In this document: in pieces, positions 25,593-35,281 of the stretch
How positions within the stretch are numbered: the first letter of the stretch is position 1
How the letters are laid out: the number at the start of each line of letters is the position of its first letter
Assembly (NCBI GenBank): GCA_902774125.1
Contig: CACYHD010000010.1
Location: 1-53,619 of the forward strand
Source: an uncultured Lachnospiraceae bacterium
Lineage (GTDB): Bacteria; Bacillota; Clostridia; Lachnospirales; Lachnospiraceae
DNA length: 53,619 nucleotides
Direction of reading: 5' to 3'
The notes under the pieces: model-generated
Seen by the model: only the letters and a program-made list of their open reading frames with translations
What the model was told of the DNA's origin: nothing
Databases searched by the model: none
Made by a program: the position numbers and the translations under genes

Positions 25593-28500
25593 ATGAAAAG
25601 ACTCAAAAGGTTTGTGGCTGCAAGTATTGCGGCGATGCTTGTTGTTACATCAATCAACGTGCATACAACAGGAGAGGTAAAGGCGGCAGAGCAGCCAACA
25701 GATCCATATAACATTTCTTATGGAAGACCGGTTTATGCAAGCTCTCAGGCGGGAACTCAAGATCCGGAGTATGCAGTTGACAATGACTATGGCACAAGAT
25801 GGCAGGCATCTAATGATGACACTGATGAATGGTTCTATGTGGACCTGGGCAAGAAAGCGGACATCGACCATATTTTTCTCAAGTGGGAAACTGCAAGAGC
25901 CAAGTCTTATATTGTACAGTTCTCCGATGACGAAGAAAATTGGAGAGATGTATATAAGAAGGGAACTAACTTTGGCACTGAAAGCGATATTGGAATGAAG
26001 ATATCATTCAATGTCAATTCTATAAATAACGGCAAAGGCGTCGTTCAGACTGAGTGGAGCGCAGTTAACAACGCAGACTACAAAGTTTGTATCGATAACG
26101 AAAACAATATTGCTACAGCGCCTGATGGATATCAGTTTGCCAGTCACTTCGCTAACGGCGGTCAGCTCAGTATTCCTACGGGTGAACATAAGATTATCGT
26201 CATAGCGATTAACAAGACAACTAAGGAAGAAATCGGTCGCGGAACTACTACAATCGATGTTAAACTCAGTCAGGATACGGACGATTCTCTAGAGCAGACT
26301 ATCAATCTAGACAATCTCACCGCTGATCAAAAAAAGGCTCAGTACGTTAGAATCAAGATGACAGAGCGCAGCATGATTCAGTACGGCTGCTCACTTTTTG
26401 AAATGCAGGTTTGGGGTGACAACGGAGCTGTGAAGCGTCCGCCATATTACGGTGAGAACATCGCCCTCAACAAAACTGTCAAGTGCTCGGATATACGAGA
26501 TGAGTGGTGGATGTATGACGACAATGGCAACATCAAGGAAGATGCCATCAAGGATGTTAAGGCAGAAAACGCTGTGGACGGTGACAACGGAACAAGCTTT
26601 TCGTCTTACCAGGACAACGACCAGTGGATATATGTGGACTTGGGCCAAAAATACAACATAGGCCGAATCGTTATAAGCTGGGCCGCAGACGCAGCCAAGG
26701 TTTATGATGTTATGACTTCAGCAGACGGCAAAAAGTGGGAGACAATACATAGAGTAACTAAGGGTACTGCATTCAAGCAGGACAACTTTATAATAGAAAA
26801 AAATGATGTAAGATTCGTAAAGGTTATGGGCTATACAAGAGTCAATAACGGTGGAACATTTTCAATATATGAGCTTTCTGTATATCGAGCAGAGGATACA
26901 GAAATTCCAGCGGATTACAAGCCTGAAGAGGTGGGAGACTTGCCTCAGGAAAACATAATATATCCTGAGGATGGACTTGGATCTTATGCAACGGGCCAGA
27001 TGTATAATGAAAAAAGCAAGGTCCCTGCATACATTAACAAGGATACAGTAAGTGGGCCTATTGATACTAACAGTTGGTGGAATTCTGCTCTTATTAATAA
27101 GTTCAGTAACACAATATGTGTGACACCTCTCAAAACAAAAATTGGAGCTAAGGGCTTAGGTGTCCTCACAGCTACAGCCGGCTGGGTTGGCGAGAGAGGC
27201 GAGTACGACCTAGGAACAGAGCAAAGCTGTGAGACAAGTGTTGACTACTACATAACACCTGACGAGTATCAGGGCGCAACAGGATATGACAGAGTGGAAA
27301 AATGGGGAGACTATTCGGTTCAGCTAGGATTATGCGATGCCAACGGTCTTCAGATGAAATCAACTCTCGTGAAAGGTTCACCGTATGTTTATAACGAACT
27401 ATGCGACAATACGAAAGTGTTTTTGTCTTCAACATCTATTACAGAAATGTTCGATGGCAACGGCAACGCTATATTGAAGAGCAAGGGTGATTCAATCACA
27501 ACTGATCATATTGGTTTTAAGTCATTTGATGAGGAAAACACTAAAGCTCACAACGATGGAATATATTATTGCGTAAGTGTTCCGGCGGGAACTAAGTTTA
27601 CAGCAGTTGTCGTTGGACAGAGCACTAAGATAAAAATCGAATTTCCATCCAAGACAGAAAACTATATGTCAGTAGCTTCAATGACTAAGAAAAACGATTT
27701 GGACCAGTACTACAAACACGGATATGCGTTTGTGGAGGATACTAAGGTTCAATACAATTTTGACAAGAATCTCAACAAGGTTAACACTGAGTTTACTGTA
27801 ACGACCAAGCGTATGAGAAATAACTTTTCAGATGTGTCTATGCAGGCTTTGTTCCCTCATCAGTGGAAGTATTCAAGTAATGCTTCCTCTCCTGTAGCAG
27901 TTTATACATCAGTCCGTGGTGATATGAAGGCTATATGGAGTAACAGTTTCGAGACAACACAGCAGTTCGGCGGAATATTACCAACTTTTGCCCGACCTGA
28001 CAGCGAAGCATTTGACAGCAAAGCTTGTATAACATATCTCAAACAAGTAGTTTCTTCTAAGATAAATACAGCGCCATCAGCTGATGCATATTGGGAGGGC
28101 AAAAACATACATCCTCTAGCTATTAGTGCATTGATGGCAGATCAGCTAGGGGAGACCAAAATGAAGCAGCAGCTACTAGGCAAGCTCAAAAAGATTTTGG
28201 TTGATTGGTTTAATTATGACGGTGAAGGAGATAGATGTTACTTCTTATATAACAAAGACTGGGGAACAATCTATTACCCTGACAGCGGCTATGGCGCTAA
28301 TGAAGCAATAAGTGATCATCACTTTACATATGGATATTACATGTTTGGCGCAGCAGTTCTAGCATCATTCGACCAGGAGTTTAAGGAAGATTACAGCGAG
28401 ATGATAGAAATGCTTGTGAGAGATTATGCTAACCCTGAAGACCCTAAGAATGACGGCAATATGTTCTGTAAGTTCAGAAACTTTGACCAGTATGCCGGTC

Positions 28501-31500
28501 ACTCATGGGCAGGCGGTTACTCAGACAACGATTCCGGTAACAACCAGGAGTCAGCATCCGAGTCATTGTTCTCATGGGTTGGAATGTATTTGTGGGGTGA
28601 GGCATCCGGCAACCAAAAATATATTGACGCCGGAGCATACGGTTTCACAACAGAGATGGAAGCAGTTAAACAATATTGGTTTGATTATGATGATGACAAT
28701 TGGCTAGAGGAGTATCCGTTCCAAGGCACAGGTCAGGTATACGGTGGCGTAAATTTCTTCGGTACATTTTTTGGCGGTCAGCCGGTGTATGTGTACGGAA
28801 TCCAATGGCTACCAATATCAGAGTACCTTACATATTATGGAATGAACCAGGACAAGTGTGCCAGAATTTATCAGGGAATGATAGAGGATACTAACTACGC
28901 TATTGCGATAGAAAAGAAAAAGGGTGCTATAACTGATGATGATCAGTACGTGACACCAGACAACAGCTGGCAACATATTATGTGGCCGTTTTTGTCCCAG
29001 ACTAATCCGGAGTTGGCCATTAACAAGTTCAACAACAATGTCAGCAAGGTTCAGGTAGAGGATAGAGCCAATACATTATGGTTCCTAACTGCAATGGAGC
29101 AGGTTGGATATAGAACTAACGACTACGTGATTACCGGCAATATCGGTGGTTCTGTCTATGTCAAAAACAATAAATACACAGCAGAAGTTTGGAACCCAAC
29201 AGACAAGGCTCAGACTGTGACAATCAAAAAGTCTAACGGCACAGTTGCAGGAACTGCAGAGATTGCTGCAGGTTCAACTATAAGTTTTCCAATAGATACA
29301 ACAAAGCGTTTTGACTACAAGCAGCTAGCCAAGCCAACACTTAAGGCAACTGCTCTAGTGGAAGGTACTGTCAGAAGAAACTTGAAGGAATCAGAAACTT
29401 TTGACAATACTCAGCTTATCGAAATAAGCAACAAGGAAAGCGGAACAAAGATTTATTACACAACAGATGGAAGTGTACCAACAACTAATTCTAAGTTGTA
29501 TGATGGCAAGATACTTGTCTCAAGTGATACATGCATCAAGGCGCTATCAGTCAAGGATGGATGGATCAACTCAGCATATACAACAAGCTCGATTACAATC
29601 GATGGCGACGCTGTGGCATCAGATGAGAATCTTGCGCTGGGCAAAACAGTAACAGCATCCTCGGGCGAGGGGGCAGATAGAATAGTTGATGGTAATTACT
29701 CTAATAGATGGCAGGCAGGTAACACAGATAATGAGTGGATTATGGTAGATATAGGCTACACAGCATCAATCAACACAGTCAGCATTAAGTGGGAAGCTGC
29801 CTATGCCAAGGATTACCTAATTCAGGTATCCAAGGATGGTAACACCTGGACTACTGTAGCAACAGAAGAAGGAGAGGAAGGAACAGTAACAAGTAGGTTC
29901 TCTGCTGTCAGGGGAAGATATGTCAGAATGCTAGGCCTAGAGAGAGCGATAGGATTTGGCTACTCTATGTACGAGATGGAAATATATGGAGCCAACCAAC
30001 CAGATGCACCTATTATCACTCCGGTAAGCGGGACATATTCTAATGAGCAAAAAGTCACAATGAGCACTACTGCCAAGGGAGCAGAAATAAAATACACATT
30101 GGACGGTAGCGAGCCTAACGAAGATTCCCAGACTTATACTGAGGCGTTGACAGTAAGCAAGTCAACTGTTGTAAAAGCAGCAACATACAGAAAAGGAATG
30201 ATTTTGTCAGGGGTAAGTGAATCAGATATTATTATTCACAATACTGTAAGTCTCAATATGACTAGTGCGCGAATCGCAAAGAATGGTTCTTTCAATCTCG
30301 TTGCTTGGACAGATAGTCCGGTTACGTGGTCTAGCAACAAAACCAGTGTGGCGAACGTAGATGCTAATGGTAAGGTGACAGGCGCCGGTATAGGGGAGGC
30401 GACTATAACAGCGAAGCTAACTAACGGAGCTATGGCAACATGCTCTGTTACGGTTGTAGAGCCAGTAGGTTTGAACAATATAGCTTTTGACAAAAACAAC
30501 TTTACTATGCGCAACAAGACTTCAGAAACATTGGATTTGGTTGTTAGTCCAGCTAATACAACAGATTCATTAGTTGCAACATGGAAGTCAACTAATGAGG
30601 AGGTTGCAGTAGTTAATGACAATGGAACAGTAACAGCCTTGAAGGAAGGAAACACAGTTATAACTGCTACAATTGGAAGCCATAAGGCAACAATTAATGT
30701 GAATGTTATTGCTGCAGCAACGCTCAAGGAAATGCTTATGCGCCGCAAATTCAACATAGCATATCAAGCACAAACTGATGTATATCCGGGCATATACGAA
30801 GGCAACAAGCAATGTATAACAGACGGTGCATTGTCTCAAGGTGCAGATCATGCAGCGCTAGGAACAGGCTGGGGTTATGAAAATGAAAGTTACGTCGTAG
30901 TGGATCTGGGAGACTATTACGACAGAAGCAGTATTGATCAGATAGTAGTTCAGTATAAGGACGCTAGTCCTGATGATACAGTTATAGGAAAGACATTCCA
31001 ACTTTTGTACTCAACTAATGGAGTAGAATACGATTCAGTATACAAGAGTGGAACAATCAACAACTTGGATGACAATATGTGCACAGTGACAGATGTAAGC
31101 AGCCAGACAGGAGCAGTTCGATTTATTAAAGTTCTATATCCTAAGAACGCTTTCTATGGAACACAGATTTGTGAGATTGGTGTTTTGAACAATGAGGGAC
31201 AGGCCGAGCTAATCAACGTGTCTAAGTCAGATCAACCTAATGAAGTTGTAGTAAGCAGCACTAAGGCAGGAAGCATTGATGTATCAATTGATGCTAGCCA
31301 AAAACAACAAGGATATAAGTACATGGTTTATGTAGATGGCAACAAGGTGAAAGACCAGATTAGTGCAGGAAGTTTCACATTAGATGCAACTCCAGGCAAG
31401 CATGAGGTGAGTGTTGTGTCATATTATGGTGGCAACCTTTCTGACCCAGTTGCTGAAGAAATAAATGTTGAGGACCCTTCACTCAAGAAGTACATCAAAA

Positions 31501-32435
31501 CAACAAGAAACTTCACTCTAGGTGCCAAGGTTACGGTAACTAACATCGAGCGCCAACACCAGGAGGGCAACAGAAGAGCAGCTACATTAGTGGATGGAAT
31601 TATTTCTTATGATACATGGAATGTAGTAGAAACTACTTGGGGCAACCCAAACGCTGTTATAGATATTGAACTAACTCAGGAATACACCAAAAATCAGATT
31701 GATGAGTTCCTAATGTCGTTTAAGAGCGATATAACGAATGCGACTGATTATAAGGTTGAATTTTCTAATGACGGAAACAACTATGAGAAGGTGTTAGAGA
31801 AAACAGGAATTAATTATAGTAGCGTTCTAGAAGATAAGCTGGATCTAACTAATTATTCTCAATCAGGAGTTTCTTATGTGAGAGTTACACTTACAGGAGG
31901 TAACTACAACTACGGATATCAGATATCAGAGATTGCTCTAATGGGAACAGAAGAGTTCAATCCGCCTGAGACAACAACGGTAGAGAGAACGACAAGAGTT
32001 AGACCGACAACAACAGCTCAGGATGATGAGGAAGAATCAGAAACAAAAAATCCAACAACTGAGCAGACAACACGAGAAAGCGGTGAGGAGACTAAGCCTG
32101 TAGTCACAAGCAGCAAGGCGATAACAACTACTAAGACTGCTGTGGGCAAGACTAAGGTTAAGAGAGCAGTTAAGAGAAGAAGTACCAAAAAACTTAGCAT
32201 AACACTTAAGAAGGTATCTAATGTTCATGGATATCAAGTGGCAGTTTACTTAACTAAAAAAGCTAAGAAGGCAGTGTTCAAGAAATTTATCAAAAAAACT
32301 AAGTACATTCTCAAGAGTTCTAAGCTCAAAAACCGCAAAAAGCTTTACGTAAGAGCGAGAGCTTTCAGACGCGTTGCAGGCGTCAGGGTTTATGGAAAAT
32401 GGTCAGCCCGTAGGAAAGTTCGATTTATTCGCTAG
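25593..32435 (+). CDS. Giant secreted GH81 beta-1,3-glucanase with several F5/8 (CBM32-like) and Ig-like domains
   Basis: 2280 residues from the ATG at 25593 (a GTG at 25560 is possible; neither site is strong); signal peptide ending near VKAAE. Domains by position: F5/8 type C split by an inserted beta domain (about 25700-26430), second F5/8 (about 26450-26890), GH81 (about 26930-29130; YAGHSWAGG and GNNQESASESLFSW are the hallmark), CHB_HEX_C-like (about 29330-29600), third F5/8 (29620-29990), second CHB_HEX_C-like (30000-30240), two Big_2 (30240-30710), F5/8-like (30720-31190), small beta domain, last F5/8 (31490-31960), Thr/Glu linker, polybasic module (32130-32435, ending YGKWSARRKVRFIR). 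It is predicted to bind and cut beta-1,3-glucan outside the cell. Confidence 0.92.
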   Translation: MKRLKRFVAASIAAMLVVTSINVHTTGEVKAAEQPTDPYNISYGRPVYASSQAGTQDPEYAVDNDYGTRWQASNDDTDEWFYVDLGKKADIDHIFLKWETARAKSYIVQFSDDEENWRDVYKKGTNFGTESDIGMKISFNVNSINNGKGVVQTEWSAVNNADYKVCIDNENNIATAPDGYQFASHFANGGQLSIPTGEHKIIVIAINKTTKEEIGRGTTTIDVKLSQDTDDSLEQTINLDNLTADQKKAQYVRIKMTERSMIQYGCSLFEMQVWGDNGAVKRPPYYGENIALNKTVKCSDIRDEWWMYDDNGNIKEDAIKDVKAENAVDGDNGTSFSSYQDNDQWIYVDLGQKYNIGRIVISWAADAAKVYDVMTSADGKKWETIHRVTKGTAFKQDNFIIEKNDVRFVKVMGYTRVNNGGTFSIYELSVYRAEDTEIPADYKPEEVGDLPQENIIYPEDGLGSYATGQMYNEKSKVPAYINKDTVSGPIDTNSWWNSALINKFSNTICVTPLKTKIGAKGLGVLTATAGWVGERGEYDLGTEQSCETSVDYYITPDEYQGATGYDRVEKWGDYSVQLGLCDANGLQMKSTLVKGSPYVYNELCDNTKVFLSSTSITEMFDGNGNAILKSKGDSITTDHIGFKSFDEENTKAHNDGIYYCVSVPAGTKFTAVVVGQSTKIKIEFPSKTENYMSVASMTKKNDLDQYYKHGYAFVEDTKVQYNFDKNLNKVNTEFTVTTKRMRNNFSDVSMQALFPHQWKYSSNASSPVAVYTSVRGDMKAIWSNSFETTQQFGGILPTFARPDSEAFDSKACITYLKQVVSSKINTAPSADAYWEGKNIHPLAISALMADQLGETKMKQQLLGKLKKILVDWFNYDGEGDRCYFLYNKDWGTIYYPDSGYGANEAISDHHFTYGYYMFGAAVLASFDQEFKEDYSEMIEMLVRDYANPEDPKNDGNMFCKFRNFDQYAGHSWAGGYSDNDSGNNQESASESLFSWVGMYLWGEASGNQKYIDAGAYGFTTEMEAVKQYWFDYDDDNWLEEYPFQGTGQVYGGVNFFGTFFGGQPVYVYGIQWLPISEYLTYYGMNQDKCARIYQGMIEDTNYAIAIEKKKGAITDDDQYVTPDNSWQHIMWPFLSQTNPELAINKFNNNVSKVQVEDRANTLWFLTAMEQVGYRTNDYVITGNIGGSVYVKNNKYTAEVWNPTDKAQTVTIKKSNGTVAGTAEIAAGSTISFPIDTTKRFDYKQLAKPTLKATALVEGTVRRNLKESETFDNTQLIEISNKESGTKIYYTTDGSVPTTNSKLYDGKILVSSDTCIKALSVKDGWINSAYTTSSITIDGDAVASDENLALGKTVTASSGEGADRIVDGNYSNRWQAGNTDNEWIMVDIGYTASINTVSIKWEAAYAKDYLIQVSKDGNTWTTVATEEGEEGTVTSRFSAVRGRYVRMLGLERAIGFGYSMYEMEIYGANQPDAPIITPVSGTYSNEQKVTMSTTAKGAEIKYTLDGSEPNEDSQTYTEALTVSKSTVVKAATYRKGMILSGVSESDIIIHNTVSLNMTSARIAKNGSFNLVAWTDSPVTWSSNKTSVANVDANGKVTGAGIGEATITAKLTNGAMATCSVTVVEPVGLNNIAFDKNNFTMRNKTSETLDLVVSPANTTDSLVATWKSTNEEVAVVNDNGTVTALKEGNTVITATIGSHKATINVNVIAAATLKEMLMRRKFNIAYQAQTDVYPGIYEGNKQCITDGALSQGADHAALGTGWGYENESYVVVDLGDYYDRSSIDQIVVQYKDASPDDTVIGKTFQLLYSTNGVEYDSVYKSGTINNLDDNMCTVTDVSSQTGAVRFIKVLYPKNAFYGTQICEIGVLNNEGQAELINVSKSDQPNEVVVSSTKAGSIDVSIDASQKQQGYKYMVYVDGNKVKDQISAGSFTLDATPGKHEVSVVSYYGGNLSDPVAEEINVEDPSLKKYIKTTRNFTLGAKVTVTNIERQHQEGNRRAATLVDGIISYDTWNVVETTWGNPNAVIDIELTQEYTKNQIDEFLMSFKSDITNATDYKVEFSNDGNNYEKVLEKTGINYSSVLEDKLDLTNYSQSGVSYVRVTLTGGNYNYGYQISEIALMGTEEFNPPETTTVERTTRVRPTTTAQDDEEESETKNPTTEQTTRESGEETKPVVTSSKAITTTKTAVGKTKVKRAVKRRSTKKLSITLKKVSNVHGYQVAVYLTKKAKKAVFKKFIKKTKYILKSSKLKNRKKLYVRARAFRRVAGVRVYGKWSARRKVRFIR

Positions 32436-32459
32436 AATGTGATAAAACAATAATGAGAA

Positions 32460-32490
32460 GAGGAAATCAAATGGTTTCCTCTTTTTGTTT
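32460..32490 (+). terminator. Intrinsic terminator after the giant GH81 gene
   Basis: GAGGAAATC / GGTTTCCTC around AAAT, followed by TTTTTGTTTTT. Confidence 0.8.
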
Positions 32491-32491
32491 T

Positions 32492-32500
32492 TGATATAAT
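32492..32500 (+). promoter_or_regulatory. Extended -10 promoter of the SGNH gene
   Basis: TGATATAAT, directly after the preceding terminator's T tract. Confidence 0.5.
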
Positions 32501-32532
32501 TGATACATATGGATTTGGCATAAGGAGGACAT

Positions 32533-33015
32533 ATGAACAAAGTTACAAAAACATTTAAGAGAATAATAAAAACAATAAGCTGCATCGCTTTGGTTGTGGC
32601 AGTTCTATCAGGTAGTATAGGAAATATTCAGGCTCAAAACAGCCAGGTTGCAAGCAATCAGCTTAAGGACAATAAAAAACAGGTTAAGAACGTTCTTTTC
32701 ATCGGAAATTCTTTTACGTATTACAATACTCTATGTAATGTCGTGCAGGGAATTGCTAAGCGCAACGGCCACAATATTGATGTTACCGCAGCAACAAACG
32801 GCGGCAAAAGTTTAGAGTACAATGCCGGTGCAGAAAACGTTTTGACAGAAATAAAAAAGGGCGGATATGATGTAGTCGTTCTTCAGGATATTGTAAGTTC
32901 TTTTGACGCGGACAAGCTTCAAAGAGGTGCGGATAAGATTATCCCTATCGTTAAGCAATACAGCCCGGATGCAAGAATCGTTTTTTACGAGCCATGGCCT
33001 AAAAAGTTTTTATAA
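32533..33015 (+). CDS. Secreted SGNH/GDSL-like hydrolase, N-terminal fragment (frameshifted)
   Basis: Starts after AAGGAGG with a signal peptide (ISCIALVVAVLSGSIGNIQAQ). Block I of SGNH esterases is visible as VLFIGNSFTYYN (catalytic Ser), and the oxyanion-hole block as ATNGGKSLEYN. The frame stops at 33015 just after YEPWPKK. The -1 frame continues without a gap (ISNPESKVPYFTDNY). One extra T in the T run at about 33007-33011 would fuse it with the next fragment. Family members remove acyl groups, often from polysaccharides. The natural gene is 32533-33761. Confidence 0.8.
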   Translation: MNKVTKTFKRIIKTISCIALVVAVLSGSIGNIQAQNSQVASNQLKDNKKQVKNVLFIGNSFTYYNTLCNVVQGIAKRNGHNIDVTAATNGGKSLEYNAGAENVLTEIKKGGYDVVVLQDIVSSFDADKLQRGADKIIPIVKQYSPDARIVFYEPWPKKFL

Positions 33016-33761
33016 GCAATCCTGAAAGCAAGGTGCCATACTTCACTGACAACTATATTAAGACTGCCAATAAGGTGGGAGCAGAGCTAGCACCTGCAGG
33101 AGAAGCGTATTACGACGTGTATACTAACCATGGCAAGGATTACTATTGCAAGGACAGCTTACATCCGCAGCCACTTGGCACATTCGTATCAGCTTCAACA
33201 ATCTTTTTTACTATTTTTAACGACGATGAGCTCAAGCTATTTGAGGAATCTGAACATACAACTATTGATAAGCTGATCAATTCCAATGTTGCCCACGCAG
33301 AGCAAGGCATCATGAAGTCTTATCCATTAGAAGACCTCAATCTGATCTACAACCTGGCATATAAGTACGCCAAGGCAGTAGCGCCAGCAGTTGAGGGCAA
33401 GGGCAAGTACGTTTCAATAGCTTACGAGGAGCCAACAACAGCGCCAGAAGCTAAAAAAATCAAGGCGCCTAAGCTAAAAATCAAAAAAGCTAAGCTTAAG
33501 AAAAAATCACTTAAGGTGACATTTAAAAAAGCCAAAAACATAAAAGGCATTAACGTATTAGTTGCGAAGAAAAAGAGTTTTGCCAAGAAGTCTATAGTGT
33601 TCAAAAAAACTATCAAGAGCAAAAAGGCAATCAAAAAGGCAGCATTCACAGTTAAGTCCAAAAAGTTTAAGAAAAAAATGTACATCAAGCTACAAGCTTA
33701 TGTGACTAACTCAGGCAAGAAGACTAAGGGCAAATGGTCCAAGCCGGTGAGAATAAAATAA
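33012..33761 (+). CDS. SGNH hydrolase, C-terminal fragment with polybasic module
   Basis: Continues the enzyme at 32533. It carries block V, CKDSLHPQPLGT, with the catalytic Asp and His, then a long tail that is one of the most Lys-rich in the window (about 33450-33761), ending KTKGKWSKPVRIK like the other secreted enzymes. The formal first start in this frame is the GTG at 33033, which has no ribosome site. With the Ser in one fragment and the Asp/His in the other, neither would work alone. Confidence 0.8.
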   Translation: MSNPESKVPYFTDNYIKTANKVGAELAPAGEAYYDVYTNHGKDYYCKDSLHPQPLGTFVSASTIFFTIFNDDELKLFEESEHTTIDKLINSNVAHAEQGIMKSYPLEDLNLIYNLAYKYAKAVAPAVEGKGKYVSIAYEEPTTAPEAKKIKAPKLKIKKAKLKKKSLKVTFKKAKNIKGINVLVAKKKSFAKKSIVFKKTIKSKKAIKKAAFTVKSKKFKKKMYIKLQAYVTNSGKKTKGKWSKPVRIK

Positions 33762-33790
33762 TTAATAGAAGATTCAATCTAAGGAGACAT

Positions 33791-34666
33791 ATGTCAAATG
33801 TAAAAATGTTAAGTGAATACCTCAAAGAACGGTTTGGGACTAAAGTATACAAGCTAGCTTTGGACGGGGGATTCACATGCCCTAATCGAGACGGAAAGAT
33901 TGACACAAGAGGATGCATTTTTTGCTCAGCCGGAGGAAGTGGAGAGTTTGCGGCTTCTAGGAAGTTATCTATAACAGAGCAGATTGAAGGGGCCAAAGAC
34001 AAGGTCAGTCGAAAAATAAAAGATGGCAAGTACATAGCATATTTTCAAGCTTACACTGGAACTTACGATTCCGTGGAGAGACTAAGGCAACTGTACACAG
34101 AGGCTATTGAGCATCCTGATATTGTTGTTTTGTCAATTGCAACAAGGCCAGACTGCTTATCAGATGAGGTTCTAGACTTGCTAGAGGAACTTAACAAGAT
34201 CAAGCCTGTGTGGATTGAGCTGGGGCTTCAGACTATCCATCCGGAAGTGGCTCGCTACATCAGACGCGGATATGAACTGGACGTCTATGATAGAGCGGTA
34301 GAACAATTACATCGAAGAGATATCGAGGTTATAACTCATGTTATTCTAGGGCTTCCTGGGGAGAACGAAGAGATGATGCTAGAAACAGTTCGCTATGTCT
34401 GCAGTAAGACAGATGGAATCAAGTTGCAGCTGTTACATGTTCTTCGTGGAACGGACCTAGCAGAAGAATACGAAAACGGTGTTTTTGGCACTATGAGCGA
34501 GGATGAGTATATAGAACTTCTCGGTAAGTGTACAGCAATTATTCCGGAGAATGTGGTCGTTCACAGACTTACAGGTGACGGGGACAAAAAAATACTTATA
34601 GCGCCTATGTGGAGTGCTAACAAGCGTAGGGTTTGGAATAGAATACAGAGAGAAGTTTTGTTATAA
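33791..34666 (+). CDS. Radical SAM protein, TIGR01212/YhcC family
   Basis: 291 residues from the ATG at 33791 after AAGGAG. The N-terminus LSEYLKERFGTKVYKLALDGGFTCPNRDG and the Cys arrangement CPNRDGKIDTRGCIFCSAGG are typical of the TIGR01212 radical SAM family, in which Cys residues bind the 4Fe-4S cluster that cleaves S-adenosylmethionine. FQAYTGTY, SIATRPDCL and WIELGLQT also fit. The biochemical role of the family is not settled. The gene begins 29 bp after the SGNH stop, so co-transcription is possible. Confidence 0.9.
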   Translation: MSNVKMLSEYLKERFGTKVYKLALDGGFTCPNRDGKIDTRGCIFCSAGGSGEFAASRKLSITEQIEGAKDKVSRKIKDGKYIAYFQAYTGTYDSVERLRQLYTEAIEHPDIVVLSIATRPDCLSDEVLDLLEELNKIKPVWIELGLQTIHPEVARYIRRGYELDVYDRAVEQLHRRDIEVITHVILGLPGENEEMMLETVRYVCSKTDGIKLQLLHVLRGTDLAEEYENGVFGTMSEDEYIELLGKCTAIIPENVVVHRLTGDGDKKILIAPMWSANKRRVWNRIQREVLL

Positions 34667-34731
34667 TTAAAAAGATATTAAGGCTAATTAATAATAATTG
34701 GCCAATATGATTGATTTAAATGGAGGTTATT

Positions 34732-35034
34732 ATGGTAAAGCACATTATATTATGGACATTAAAGGAAGAGTACACTACAGAAGAGAAGAATGAAATTAAA
34801 GCAGGAATTAAGGAAGGTCTAGAAGGTCTTGCAGGAAAGATTCCCGGACTAGTTGAAATCAAGGTTAACACAGGTAGACTAGATAGCTCTAATGCAGATG
34901 TTATGTTAGATTCTACATTTGAAAGTGAAGAAGCGCTTAAGAATTATTCAACACATCCAGCGCATGTTGAGGTTGCTAACTCTAAAGTTAGACCATACAC
35001 AGCTATTAGAAGTTGCCTGGACTTTGAGGTTTAG
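34732..35034 (+). CDS. Dabb (stress-responsive A/B barrel) domain protein
   Basis: 100 residues from the ATG at 34732, five bases after GGAGG. Start VKHIILWTLKEEYT and the pattern GLAGKIPGLVEIKVN..DVMLDSTFESEEALKNYSTHPAH are characteristic of the Dabb dimeric ferredoxin-like fold. Biochemical function is usually unknown. It stands alone before a terminator. Confidence 0.88.
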   Translation: MVKHIILWTLKEEYTTEEKNEIKAGIKEGLEGLAGKIPGLVEIKVNTGRLDSSNADVMLDSTFESEEALKNYSTHPAHVEVANSKVRPYTAIRSCLDFEV

Positions 35035-35103
35035 TAATAATCGATTATTAAGATGCTTGGATTTTAAAATTGAGCAATAAAAAGTATAACAAATTAGTGT
35101 AAC

Positions 35104-35133
35104 AAAAAGCTGAGTTTTTTGCTCGGCTTTTTT
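35104..35133 (+). terminator. Intrinsic terminator after the Dabb gene
   Basis: AAGCTGAG / CTCGGCTT with a loop of T's, preceded by A's and followed by TTTTTT. Confidence 0.85.
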
Positions 35134-35174
35134 ATTTTTTGGGGTGCTAAAACATTGTTAAATATTGGCCGGAT

Positions 35175-35183
35175 TGTTATAAT
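35175..35183 (+). promoter_or_regulatory. Extended -10 promoter with a structured leader
   Basis: TGTTATAAT. The leader of about 92 nt holds two small hairpins, GGTTC..GAACC (about 35202-35222) and GGTAAACGTTACC (about 35241). No known riboswitch is recognised. Confidence 0.5.
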
Positions 35184-35281
35184 AAAAGTACAGTGTTTTG
35201 GGTTCGACTAAAAAATGAACCAACGGATTTAATTAAATAGGGTAAACGTTACCAGCAAGGACTTAAAGGAGGTAAAAGTTT

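Noticed and set aside
30236-30757. 173-residue open frame on the minus strand
   Set aside because: Antisense to the Big_2 region of the giant GH81 enzyme, with no ribosome site.
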